A DNA stretch of 54,875 nucleotides from Deltaproteobacteria bacterium (lineage in GTDB: Bacteria; Desulfobacterota; Dissulfuribacteria; Dissulfuribacterales; QOAL01), in contig JAMOVK010000032.1 of NCBI GenBank assembly GCA_027067775.1, forward strand, positions 1-54,875, given 5' to 3'. The notes beneath the pieces were generated by a model, which made no database searches, was not told the origin of the DNA, and worked only from the letters and a program-made list of their open reading frames with translations. The position numbers and the translations under genes are program-made. Below are positions 34,546-42,164 of the stretch, piece by piece. Numbering within the stretch: position 1 is the first letter of the stretch; every line of letters begins with the position of its first letter.

Positions 34546-34674
34546 TTGTTCACTGTTTATTCAAGGGGAAAAGAGACTGGTTTTTCTTCTTTTAATCCCC
34601 ATCTGCTGTTAATATTGAATTTCTATATTTTCTGCAACATCTCAGAAAATTGAAACCTTTTCAAGGAGTTCGAA

Positions 34675-35007
34675 ATGCAACAGTATATTGTAGATGAACT
34701 TAGAGGAAACGAGATCGAAAGAATAATAGCATACCTGAAAAGGAGCTGTGAAAAAAGTGCACTTGACAATCTATTCTGGCTAGAGCTTCCAGACGATATT
34801 TTAACACCCTTGCAATATGAGCACAGGGACTGCCGCCCTTTTTGTATAGGGATAGAGGTTGCTGAAGACAAGGTGATTTTTGAAATGCTTGTTCGTAGCC
34901 GGCAAAAATTGAGGTGCAGCTGCATTTCCTATGCGTCCAACCAACAGAGACAGTTTATCCTAAATTTTGCAGATACCCTTTTAAAGGAAAGCGATATAAA
35001 GGCATAG
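34675..35007 (+). CDS. Hypothetical protein, about 110 residues
   Basis: Not recognised. It has AAGGAG seven bases before the ATG and ends eight bases before the HAD phosphatase gene, whose ribosome-binding site follows its stop. Alpha/beta-looking sequence with Cys at 25, 53, 57, 80 and 82 (RDCRPFCIGIEV, LRCSCISYAS). The Cys spacing might bind a metal, but no motif is diagnostic. Close spacing with the next gene argues that it is real and co-expressed. Confidence 0.65.
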   Translation: MQQYIVDELRGNEIERIIAYLKRSCEKSALDNLFWLELPDDILTPLQYEHRDCRPFCIGIEVAEDKVIFEMLVRSRQKLRCSCISYASNQQRQFILNFADTLLKESDIKA

Positions 35008-35015
35008 GAGGAGTT

Positions 35016-36125
35016 ATGGACGGTTTCCAGCTTAACATAGACTGTGAAGGGCCACTTACTCAGAATGATAACGCCTTTGAACTGTGCCAGGAGTTTATTC
35101 CATCAGGAGGGGCCTTTTTTTCAATAGTGTCCAAGTACGATGATTTTCTGGCTGACGTTATCCACAAACCTGGATACAAGGCAGGGGACACCTTAAAGCT
35201 TGTCCTGCCTTTTTTAAAGGCATTTGATGTAACCCATGAAATGATGGAAGAGTTTTCAGAAAGGACGCTGCTTCTTCTGCCTGGGACAGAGACAATGTTG
35301 CCTAGGTTAAATGAGCTTCTTCCAAGTTTTATAATCAGCACCAGTTACAAGCCTTACATAGAAGCCCTGTGTAATTTGACATCCTTTCCGATGGAAAACT
35401 GTTACTGTACAGTTGTCAACCTGGACAAATATTTCATAGAAGATCAAGAAAAACAGCAGCTAAGGAAACTGGCCAAGGAAATTGCCCAAATGGAGATGCT
35501 GCAATGGGACGATGATGCAAAGGGTGTGAAAGATCTTGACAAAGTACACCGGAAGACTGTTGAAAGACTGGATGAGATCTTCTGGAAGATTATTCCCTCT
35601 ATGGGTATTGGAAGGATACTGGATGAAGTAAATCCCATTGGCGGAGTAGAAAAGGCAAGGGCGGTGGAAGACAGTGTTAAGAGAACGGGACTCAAGCTTG
35701 ACAGGGTTATCTATGCTGGAGACAGCATAACTGACTGTCAGGCCCTGGATCTTGTAAAGGGTGCTGGAGGAGTAGCAATATCCTTTAACGGAAACCGTTA
35801 TGCAATAAGGAGTGCGGACTATGCCATTGTTTCGTCAAATACCTGTATAATTTATGGCATGTGCAATCTTGTTTTAAACAGAGGAAAGGAGATACTAAAA
35901 GAGTTTCCTGTTGATAAAAAAGGAAAAATTGATCTCAAAAAGTTGCTCGAAGAGTTAAGTAACATATCTTTAGAACAGGAAATTCTTAATCAGATAACCA
36001 GTGCAGTAAAAAAGGACGAACTGGAGATTTATCAAATATCCAAGACCGATGTGGATAAACTCGTCTGTCTTAGCGAGAGGGTACGCAAAGAGGTGCGCGG
36101 TCACAAGGTAGGAGAATTGGGATAG
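35016..36125 (+). CDS. HAD-family phosphatase, archaeal EhaR-like type
   Basis: 369 residues from the ATG at 35016 (AGGAGGAG upstream). HAD motif I is shifted to IDCEGPLT (nucleophile Asp9, second acid Glu11 instead of Asp), as in a family best known from methanogens (the EhaR-like 'energy-converting hydrogenase A subunit R' group). Motif II is probably SFIISTSYKPYIEAL; motif IV is VIYAGDSITDCQALDLV; a large cap domain (about 130-225) separates them. The substrate is unknown. Bacterial members occur mainly in sulfate reducers and relatives (general knowledge, not checked). Confidence 0.8.
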   Translation: MDGFQLNIDCEGPLTQNDNAFELCQEFIPSGGAFFSIVSKYDDFLADVIHKPGYKAGDTLKLVLPFLKAFDVTHEMMEEFSERTLLLLPGTETMLPRLNELLPSFIISTSYKPYIEALCNLTSFPMENCYCTVVNLDKYFIEDQEKQQLRKLAKEIAQMEMLQWDDDAKGVKDLDKVHRKTVERLDEIFWKIIPSMGIGRILDEVNPIGGVEKARAVEDSVKRTGLKLDRVIYAGDSITDCQALDLVKGAGGVAISFNGNRYAIRSADYAIVSSNTCIIYGMCNLVLNRGKEILKEFPVDKKGKIDLKKLLEELSNISLEQEILNQITSAVKKDELEIYQISKTDVDKLVCLSERVRKEVRGHKVGELG

Positions 36126-36138
36126 GCCTGGAGGTTTT

Positions 36139-37227
36139 CTACTCTAAAAGGGAGGCAATCTCTTCAACGAGCCTTTTATTGTCCATGTGAAGACGCGGGC
36201 TTATCCTTATGTATTCTCCTTGAAGCCCTTTGAAATTGTTGCAATTTCTTATAAGTATACCTTTTCTTTTAAGGGCCTCTGTCAACTCTTGTGCACTGAG
36301 TCCACCCTTGAGACTGAAGAGTGCGTAATGACATCTGCCTTCTACATAATAGAAACCATCCATGCGTGAAAGGGCCTCTACTATAAATTCCTTTTCATCT
36401 TGACAAATCTGTCTGACATCTTTTTCAAATTCTGGATGTTTCAAAAGGAATTCCAGGGCAAGTTGGGCCATTCGGTTGACAGCCCATGGTCTCATTTGAC
36501 GGGCAAGGCGCCTGCCTGGAATGCCTGTATTTACCATGCAACCTACCCTAAGACCTGGAATGCCGTATATCTTGGAAAAGGAACGAAGTATCACAACATT
36601 TTCAGGGCATCTGAGAGATAAAAGGGAAGAAAAGCTGTCTTCATCAACAAAAGGGGCATAGGATTCATCAACAATCCATGTGGTGGAGTCGGGTTTTCTA
36701 TTTATCACCTCAAGAAGCCTTTCTGGTTTTATAAAAAGCCCGGTAGGATTGTTTGGATTGCAAATAAAAACAAGACTTCTGGTAAGCTTATCGTCATCAA
36801 GATGGTCTACAGACTCTAATAGCCTATTCTCCATCTCTTTGCTACCATTTGGAAAGGAGCCAAGAGAACATACTTCTATTCCTTCTGAAAGGGAGGCATC
36901 TTCATAATCTGCATATGTTGGATAGGCTATGTAGACCCTCTTGGGTTTAAGTATGCGGGGAAGACCAAAGATCCACTGGGTGGTGCCACTTCCTATTAGG
37001 AAGTCATTCCTGTCAAGGGAATACCTTGTGGCGAGTAACTGCCTGATGGTAGCGCAGTCAACCTCAGGCAACAGATGCATTTGGTCTATGTTATCGCACA
37101 GATACTCTTTGAATCCTTGGGGGTAGGGGAGGGGGCTACAGTTTGAGCTGAAATCAAGGACCTCTTCGGGCCTTATGCCCAGCTGCCTTGCTATTGTGTA
37201 GACGTCTCCCCCGTGACCAAAAAGCAT
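36139..37227 (-). CDS. PLP aminotransferase fold, CobD (threonine-phosphate decarboxylase)/HisC-like
   Basis: 362 residues. The N-terminus FGHGGDVYTIARQLGIRPEE... VLDFSSNCSPLPYP is the CobD-type HGG...DFSxNxxPLG start. PLP residues: SLVFICNPNNPTG, WIVDESYAPFVDE and the Schiff-base Lys in ILRSFSKIYGIPGLRVG; the phosphate/carboxylate Arg is in YIRISPRL. CobD makes aminopropanol phosphate for the cobalamin nucleotide loop. No other cobalamin gene is near, and HisC is the closest alternative; the N-terminal motif favours CobD. It starts two bases after the SLOG-like gene stop, so they are co-transcribed. Confidence 0.8.
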   Translation of the reverse strand: MLFGHGGDVYTIARQLGIRPEEVLDFSSNCSPLPYPQGFKEYLCDNIDQMHLLPEVDCATIRQLLATRYSLDRNDFLIGSGTTQWIFGLPRILKPKRVYIAYPTYADYEDASLSEGIEVCSLGSFPNGSKEMENRLLESVDHLDDDKLTRSLVFICNPNNPTGLFIKPERLLEVINRKPDSTTWIVDESYAPFVDEDSFSSLLSLRCPENVVILRSFSKIYGIPGLRVGCMVNTGIPGRRLARQMRPWAVNRMAQLALEFLLKHPEFEKDVRQICQDEKEFIVEALSRMDGFYYVEGRCHYALFSLKGGLSAQELTEALKRKGILIRNCNNFKGLQGEYIRISPRLHMDNKRLVEEIASLLE

Positions 37228-37229
37228 AT

Positions 37230-37790
37230 CTATTCCTTTGGTGGTCCAAAAGACCTTTCAAAAAGTTCTTCTATAGCCTTTTTGCCCTCTTCAGTAAGAT
37301 ACCTTGTGCCTGTACCTGCAAAGGTCTTGTGTTCAATCTTTGGTACATCTTCTACCCACTTGCCTTCTTTCCAGGTGAACCATTGGTTTTTATCCTGGTC
37401 AAACACGCTAACCGGCCGGTTGAAAAGTTTTGCAAGTTCAACGGCCCAGCCAGTGCCACCTTTAACTGTGTCATCTGGGCGGATCCAGCCTATAGCAAAG
37501 ACCTGGTACCCGTTGTTGACTATGTGAAATATGGACTGGATGACCTTTCTTATCTTGTCTGCTTCAGCATATGTCCTTCCCATACGCTTGGAAACAATCT
37601 CCATAGAAATGTCACCCTGTTTAAGCTCCTCTTCACTTAAGACCCTGACATCTTTCACTCTGTCAAGTTTATGGCCTTTAAAGGAAAAGTTTACCTCATT
37701 AATTCCCCATCTTTCGGCACATCTTCCAAATTCTGCCTCTGCTCCTCTTAATCCCCCACTAAAAAGGGTATAATTTGATCTGTCAGTCAT
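37230..37790 (-). CDS. SLOG/LOG-like nucleotide-binding-fold protein, conserved hypothetical
   Basis: 186 residues after AAGGAG. TLFSGGLRGAEAEFGRCAER is a Rossmann-type SGGxxGxxxxxxxxA motif near the N-terminus, as in the SLOG/YpsA-like superfamily; VNNGYQVFAIGWIRPDD and VKGGTGWAVELAKLFNRPVS form a second nucleotide-contact region. SLOG proteins sense or process nucleotides and cytokinin-like molecules; the function of this subgroup is unknown. It is followed at once by the CobD/HisC-like gene. Confidence 0.7.
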   Translation of the reverse strand: MTDRSNYTLFSGGLRGAEAEFGRCAERWGINEVNFSFKGHKLDRVKDVRVLSEEELKQGDISMEIVSKRMGRTYAEADKIRKVIQSIFHIVNNGYQVFAIGWIRPDDTVKGGTGWAVELAKLFNRPVSVFDQDKNQWFTWKEGKWVEDVPKIEHKTFAGTGTRYLTEEGKKAIEELFERSFGPPKE

Positions 37791-37996
37791 TTTAGGTCTC
37801 CTTGTCTTTATCGTTACTTTTTACAAATTGTATGTAGTTTGGGGTTTTCCAAATAGAATTGGAGCAGCCTTGTGTAAACCATTTAGAGAAAATATGCAAC
37901 CAATATAAGAACATTTTTTATTTTTAATCTCTATTGTCTGTTTAAAAGGTCCTCTGAAAATCTTTGATCATCTAAAAGGCAAGTTAGTTGTTAAGC

Positions 37997-38593
37997 TTAG
38001 TTACCCATTAACTGTTTTATTTTTTCCCTAAGTTCTAAAAGGGCCTTGCCCCTATGGCTGATCCTGTTTTTTTCCTCTTGAGTAAGTTGGGCCATGGTTC
38101 TTGAATCACCCTCTGGAATAAAAATGGGATCGTATCCAAAACCCTGGTTTCCTTTGGGAGCGTGCGTTATCCTGCCTCTGCATATTCCTTCTGCACTTAC
38201 CCACTTGCCATCTGGCCGGTAGGCAACAATTACACATCTGAACTGTGCATCCCTTTTATCGTCTGGCACGTCCTTCATCTCTTGTAAAAGCTTAAGATAG
38301 TTTTCTTGGTCAGATGCCTTCTCGCCAGCGTATCTTGCTGAAAAGACTCCTGGTCTGCCATTAAGGGCCTCTACCTCAAGACCTGAGTCGTCTGCGATTG
38401 CCATAAGTCCTGTTCTTTCAGCAACTGTCCGAGCCTTTTTCATGGCGTTGTCAAAAAATGTAACACCATCTTCTTCTATTTCTCCAATGTTATCAAATTG
38501 GTCAAGGGGTACTATCTGCAAGTCAAAATCAGCTAAAAGATTTTGAAGCTCTTTAAGTTTCCCCCTGTTTTTGGTTGCGATTACAGCCTTCAA
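37997..38593 (-). CDS. rdgB: XTP/dITP diphosphatase (non-canonical purine NTP pyrophosphatase)
   Basis: 198 residues. Family marks: the N-terminal IATKNRGKLKEL phosphate-binding strand, EEDGVTFFDNAMKKA, ADDSGLEVEALNGRPGVFSA with catalytic Asp, GFGYDPIFIPEG, and ISHRGKALLEL. It hydrolyses dITP and XTP to monophosphates to keep them out of DNA. Its start codon lies 41 bases inside the upstream polyferredoxin gene, a long overlap that suggests translational coupling. Confidence 0.96.
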   Translation of the reverse strand: MKAVIATKNRGKLKELQNLLADFDLQIVPLDQFDNIGEIEEDGVTFFDNAMKKARTVAERTGLMAIADDSGLEVEALNGRPGVFSARYAGEKASDQENYLKLLQEMKDVPDDKRDAQFRCVIVAYRPDGKWVSAEGICRGRITHAPKGNQGFGYDPIFIPEGDSRTMAQLTQEEKNRISHRGKALLELREKIKQLMGN

Positions 38594-39467
38594 TGTCTAG
38601 ATTTTCTCCTTTCATAATGCTTGAAAACTCTATTGTTACGGCTCCACCTGGACAGAGTACGTAACATCTTAAACATCTTATGCATTTTGTAGAATTTATA
38701 TCGTCCTTGCCAGTGGCAAAAAGGACACCTGTTGGACATACCAGTTCACAGGCATGGCAGTCAACGCATGTTCCCTGATTGAATCTGAGCCGAAGCCAAC
38801 TAACCTTGTTAAACATGCCAAACAACAACCCCAAGGGACATACAGCCCTACAAAAAGGTCTTGTAGTTACCATGCTCCATATGACAAAAAGGGATAATAT
38901 GCCGAGCTTGCCAAAAAAAAGCGCACCCACTGCCGTTCTTAGCTCTGGTGACATTATTAAAAGAGGGATGCCTGCCTCCAGGGTGCCTGCCGGACAAAGG
39001 TATTTGCAAAACCATGTCTGCCCAAAACCGAAACTATCCACAAACCAGAGAGGAAGGACAAAGACCAGCAGAAAAAGGCTGATGTAGCGGCCAATGGAAA
39101 GGGGCCTCCAAAACTCGATCTTGGGGAGGCGTATCTTGAATAGCAGATCCTGGATCAGTCCAAAGGGACAAAACCAGCCACAGGGCATCCTGCCTACAAG
39201 AGAGGCGACCATGCCCAAAGAGCCAATGACATACAGGCCAAGGTTCATCTTTCCTGCTGCAAGGCTTGCCTTGAGACTTGCAAATACATTTTGAAGGGCG
39301 CCAAGCGGACATGCCCATGGGGCAGCAGGGCATGAGTAGCAATTGAGGCCTGGGAAACAGATATGCTTCAACGGCCCCTTATAAATAGGACTGGAGGGGG
39401 TTATCCATAGCCTGCAGTTAGCCAAAAGGGCAGAGACAATCTGGACTATGTGCCTGAATCGTTCCAT
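38553..39467 (-). CDS. NapH/MauN-like membrane polyferredoxin (4Fe-4S binding)
   Basis: 304 residues. Several membrane segments carry paired-Cys motifs CGWFCPFG, CKYLCPAG and CRAVCPLG typical of the NapH/RdxA fold, and an N-terminal CYSCPAAPWACPLGAL. A soluble C-terminal ferredoxin domain has two [4Fe-4S] motifs, CVDCHACELVCP and CIRCLRCYVLCP. Such proteins move electrons between quinol or cytoplasmic carriers and periplasmic partners. It is encoded right after the CxxC micro-protein (nine-base gap), a pairing known for CD1871A-type peptides. The partner redox enzyme is not visible here. Confidence 0.9.
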   Translation of the reverse strand: MERFRHIVQIVSALLANCRLWITPSSPIYKGPLKHICFPGLNCYSCPAAPWACPLGALQNVFASLKASLAAGKMNLGLYVIGSLGMVASLVGRMPCGWFCPFGLIQDLLFKIRLPKIEFWRPLSIGRYISLFLLVFVLPLWFVDSFGFGQTWFCKYLCPAGTLEAGIPLLIMSPELRTAVGALFFGKLGILSLFVIWSMVTTRPFCRAVCPLGLLFGMFNKVSWLRLRFNQGTCVDCHACELVCPTGVLFATGKDDINSTKCIRCLRCYVLCPGGAVTIEFSSIMKGENLDIEGCNRNQKQGET

Positions 39468-39476
39468 TTTTTTATC

Positions 39477-39611
39477 TTAGTCAATGCCAATACAGCTGAG
39501 ACATATAGTAACAGCCTTTTGAAAGACGTCGTTTGGCTCACCAAGTACGATACCTGCAACCGTAACCAGACAAAAAAAGATGAAAAAAAGCAAAGGAGTA
39601 CGGCTTTTCAT
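39477..39611 (-). CDS. CD1871A-like CxxC micro-protein (44 residues)
   Basis: Read from the minus strand: ATG 39611-39609, TAA at 39479-39477. The peptide begins MKSRTPLLFFIFFCLVTVAG (signal/anchor helix) and ends FQKAVTICLSCIGID. The C-terminal K.VxICLxCIGI with a CxxC pair is the hallmark of CD1871A-family CXXC peptides, which accompany polyferredoxins. The start overlaps the stop of the thiamine-binding gene as ATGA, giving translational coupling, and the polyferredoxin starts nine bases after its stop. It is too short for many gene finders. Confidence 0.82.
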   Translation of the reverse strand: MKSRTPLLFFIFFCLVTVAGIVLGEPNDVFQKAVTICLSCIGID

Positions 39612-39904
39612 AATTTTTCTTCCACAGACTTGGTCTTTTGGCCCATAGAGACGTGCTTGTCACGCCTGTCGTCTAGCTTGATAACTGTGTAGACCCTTTT
39701 GATGTCGCTAATAAACATGGCTTCGTGAAGCTTGGTGGCTAGAGCAAAAAGCTCGCTTGCCTCTCCTTGTACCGTTGTACCCATGTCATGGAGTTTATAT
39801 GGCAGTCCACTGTTTCTGATTATGCTAACCACTGTTGCTACATGTTGTGAAAGGCTGGTGCTGCCTGTTCCTATTGGTACAGTACTTATCTCCATAAAGG
39901 CCAT
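39608..39904 (-). CDS. MTH1187/YkoF-type thiamine-binding protein (DUF77)
   Basis: 98 residues from the ATG at 39904 (AAGGAGG eight bases upstream). MEISTVPIGTGSTSLSQHVA, SGLPYKLHDMGTTVQGEASE and IKRVYTVIKLDDRRDK match the MTH1187 family, a ferredoxin-like fold that binds thiamine or its pyrimidine precursor. First gene of the operon thiamine-binding, CxxC peptide, polyferredoxin, rdgB. No TPP riboswitch consensus was found upstream. The link between this protein and the redox genes is unexplained. Confidence 0.88.
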   Translation of the reverse strand: MAFMEISTVPIGTGSTSLSQHVATVVSIIRNSGLPYKLHDMGTTVQGEASELFALATKLHEAMFISDIKRVYTVIKLDDRRDKHVSMGQKTKSVEEKL

Positions 39905-40006
39905 AGAATCCTCCTTGATGTGAGGCTTGAGGTTCATTTGATCGTTATAGGAAGTTATCCATAATGGGTGCGAGGGGTGTGATTAGGGATTCTGTTAAGA
40001 TTAAGA

Positions 40007-40082
40007 TGGAGGCGGCGCCCGGATTCGAACCGGGGAATAACGGTTTTGCAGACCGTCGCCTTAGCCACTTGGCTACGCCGCC
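40007..40082 (-). tRNA. tRNA-Cys (anticodon GCA), CCA encoded
   Basis: Reading 40082 to 40007: acceptor GGCGGCG/CGCCGCC, D-arm GCCA...GGC, anticodon loop TCTGCAAAA closed by ACGG/CCGT, T-arm CCCGG-TTCGAAT-CCGGG, then TCCA. U73 is the known identity base for cysteinyl-tRNA synthetase. Confidence 0.96.
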
Positions 40083-40136
40083 TGGGAACGATAGCTTCAA
40101 TAACATAAGGAGTATCTTTTGACAAGTGTAAAGGTT

Positions 40137-41150
40137 CTATAACGGGATGTTCATATTTTTTAATCCCTCAACAAGCTTTGAAAACTGTTCAGGATAAAGG
40201 GATTGGGGGCCGTCTGACATGGCCTTTTCAGGATGATTGTGTACCTCAACTATAAGGGCATCCACTCCAGTAGCTGCCGCAGCCCTGGCAAGAGGAATCA
40301 CCTGGTCTCTACGGCCTGCGGCATGACTTGGATCAACCACAATGGGTAAGTGACTTTCCTGTCTCATATATGGTATGGCGTTTATGTCTAAGGTGTTTCT
40401 GGAGTGTCTTGTAAAGGTCCTGATACCTCTTTCGCATAGCATGACCTGGTTATTTCCTTCAGACATGATGTATTCTGCCGCCATGAGAAATTCATCCATA
40501 GTAGCCCACATACCTCTTTTTAAAAGAACAGGCTTTTTTGCCTGGCCTGCTCTTCTTAGAAGCCGGTAGTTTTGCATGTTTCTGGTGCCTATCTGTATTA
40601 TGTCTGTATATTCTTCTACAATATCCAAGACCTCGTGATCTGTGGCTTCGGTTACTATATACAATCCGGTCTCTTCCCGAACTTTTGCAAGTATTTCAAG
40701 CCCCTTGACTCCAAGACCCTGAAAGGAATATGGAGATGAGCGTGGCTTGAACGCCCCGCCTCTGAATATGGTGGCTCCTGCCTCCTTTACTGCATGGGCG
40801 ATCTCCAGAGCCTGACTTTCAGATTCTACTGCACAGGGTCCAGCCATGAGTATGAGGCTACCGTCTCCAATGCGCAGCGCTTTGTCATTCTGTCCAAGTT
40901 CAACTATTGTGTTTTCCGGGTGCATTTCCCGGCTTACCAGCTTGTATGGCTTTGATACAGGGATTACGTCCCTGACCCCAGGCATATCCAGAAACAAGGC
41001 AGGGTCAACAGGACCTTTGTTTCTTAAAACCCCAATAGCAGTCCTTTCTCCTCCTGGGATCGGTTTGGCCTGCCACCCGTACTTTTCAATTCTTTCAACA
41101 ACAGCTGCAAGCTCTTCCGGACTTGCAGCCTTGTCCATTACGATAAGCAT
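40137..41150 (-). CDS. aroF: 3-deoxy-7-phosphoheptulonate (DAHP) synthase with N-terminal ferredoxin-like regulatory domain
   Basis: 337 residues, the length of the Thermotoga-type enzyme. The N-terminal 75 residues (MLIVMDKAASPEELAAVVER... AIGVLRNKG) form the ferredoxin-like allosteric domain; the barrel has LMAGPCAVESESQALEIAHA, GATIFRGGAFKPRSSPYSFQ, KPVLLKRGMWATMDEFLMAA and PIVVDPSHAAGRRD. It condenses PEP and erythrose-4-phosphate, the first step of aromatic amino-acid synthesis. TAGGAGGT precedes the ATG, directly after the T-rich tail of a strong hairpin (41161-41217), which may attenuate it. Confidence 0.97.
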   Translation of the reverse strand: MLIVMDKAASPEELAAVVERIEKYGWQAKPIPGGERTAIGVLRNKGPVDPALFLDMPGVRDVIPVSKPYKLVSREMHPENTIVELGQNDKALRIGDGSLILMAGPCAVESESQALEIAHAVKEAGATIFRGGAFKPRSSPYSFQGLGVKGLEILAKVREETGLYIVTEATDHEVLDIVEEYTDIIQIGTRNMQNYRLLRRAGQAKKPVLLKRGMWATMDEFLMAAEYIMSEGNNQVMLCERGIRTFTRHSRNTLDINAIPYMRQESHLPIVVDPSHAAGRRDQVIPLARAAAATGVDALIVEVHNHPEKAMSDGPQSLYPEQFSKLVEGLKNMNIPL

Positions 41151-41160
41151 TGGACCTCCT

Positions 41161-41217
41161 ATAAAAATAAAAAGCTTCTTGTCAAGATATTATCATAAAC
41201 CTGATTGACAAGAAGCT
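41161..41217 (-). terminator. Rho-independent terminator / possible attenuator upstream of DAHP synthase
   Basis: AGCTTCTTGTCAA (41173-41185) and TTGACAAGAAGCT (41205-41217) are perfect 13-bp arms with a 19-base loop. On the minus strand they are followed by TTTTTATTTTTA and then the aroF ribosome-binding site. It terminates the fmdB transcript or controls aroF. Confidence 0.75.
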
Positions 41218-41255
41218 CAAAGCTAATTTGACAAAACAGTAATGATATCAGACCA

Positions 41256-41543
41256 TCATGTTGAACAGGACGATTTGCCCTTGCAACTGCTACAGGTACT
41301 GTTCGTTGATTTGGCCGATGTTGTTTTGTTAGATTGGGATTTCTTAGATTGTCCCTTATTCTTTTTACCCGCGTAATCAGTTACATACCAACCCGAACCT
41401 TTGAGACGAAAGGTGGACTGGGAAATAAGCTTCTTCATTGGACCACCACATGACTCGCACTTCTCAAGGGGTGGGTCTGTTATCTTTTGCCAGTGTTCAA
41501 CTATATTTCCACATGATTGGCATTCATATTCATAAATTGGCAT
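41256..41543 (-). CDS. FmdB-family zinc-ribbon protein
   Basis: 95 residues. MPIYEYECQSCG...EKCESCGGPMKKLIS is the FmdB/CxxC_CxxC_SSSS zinc ribbon (Cys8, Cys11, Cys29, Cys32); GSGWYVTDYAGKK is the second conserved part. The C-terminus is a low-complexity Lys/Ser/Thr linker ending TCSSCKGKSSCST, a second Cys cluster. These small proteins are regarded as regulators; function unproven. It follows the HExxH gene by 15 bases. Confidence 0.93.
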   Translation of the reverse strand: MPIYEYECQSCGNIVEHWQKITDPPLEKCESCGGPMKKLISQSTFRLKGSGWYVTDYAGKKNKGQSKKSQSNKTTSAKSTNSTCSSCKGKSSCST

Positions 41544-41558
41544 AATTAAAATACCTCC

Positions 41559-42074
41559 TTAATTCATAGATAGGCTTATGGTCTTACCGTTAAAAAAATT
41601 TATAACCGTATCAAGATGGGACATCTTGACCTTGCTAAGCACGGCCTCGGTTAAATCATGGACCTTATTCTCTTCATCAATCTTATCTTCAAGATTTGCT
41701 GCGCACTCAAATCGTGAAAAGCGAACCATATGAATGAGTTCGTGTGTCATCACATAGAGAAGAAAAGGCAGCATCAAAGACAAACGCCCCCTGGTGACCC
41801 TGAGAACCCTGGGGTCAAGAACCAACACCTTGTAAAGACATCTTGTGTCCGTGCCAAAAAATTTTTCATGCCAGTTGTTGCCGTATTTTTCCAAGTGTGC
41901 ATAAACCCCTTTGGGAAAGGTCGCCTTTCTTTCATCTTTAAGTGTTCTCACCTCATAGGGATTTTTCAACCAATAGTCAGTTGTAAGACCGAAGCAATCG
42001 CTTATTATTTCCTCTGACAAAGATACTGCATCACTTAGAATTTTCAGATGAACTGGCTGAAACAAAGGCCCCAT
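41559..42074 (-). CDS. HExxH putative metallopeptidase, conserved hypothetical
   Basis: 171 residues. A zinc-metallopeptidase motif HELIH (His111-His115) sits in the helix YVMTHELIHMVRF, with His139 or Glu134/Glu135 downstream (EENKVHDLTEAV) as possible third ligand, a short-spacer gluzincin-like layout. The N-terminal half is mixed alpha/beta (VLVLDPRVLRVTRGRLSL). No signal peptide, so probably cytoplasmic. Family not recognised; substrates unknown. It is co-oriented with and close to the FmdB-type gene. Confidence 0.72.
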   Translation of the reverse strand: MGPLFQPVHLKILSDAVSLSEEIISDCFGLTTDYWLKNPYEVRTLKDERKATFPKGVYAHLEKYGNNWHEKFFGTDTRCLYKVLVLDPRVLRVTRGRLSLMLPFLLYVMTHELIHMVRFSRFECAANLEDKIDEENKVHDLTEAVLSKVKMSHLDTVINFFNGKTISLSMN

Positions 42075-42164
42075 AACACATTAAACCCTTTATTTCATTT
42101 GTCAGTTAAGTTAGTTCTGGCTTCTTTGGGTGTCAAGATGCTCCCAACTGGGAAAGAAGGTTAT

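Noticed and set aside
39905-40006. Possible TPP riboswitch before the thiamine-binding gene
   Set aside because: The conserved TPP core (CTGAGA and the ACCTGATCTGG-like box) is absent and the region is too short.
41571-42017. Plus-strand frame (95 codons) opposite the HExxH gene
   Set aside because: Antisense shadow; the minus-strand frame has the metallopeptidase motif and operon spacing.
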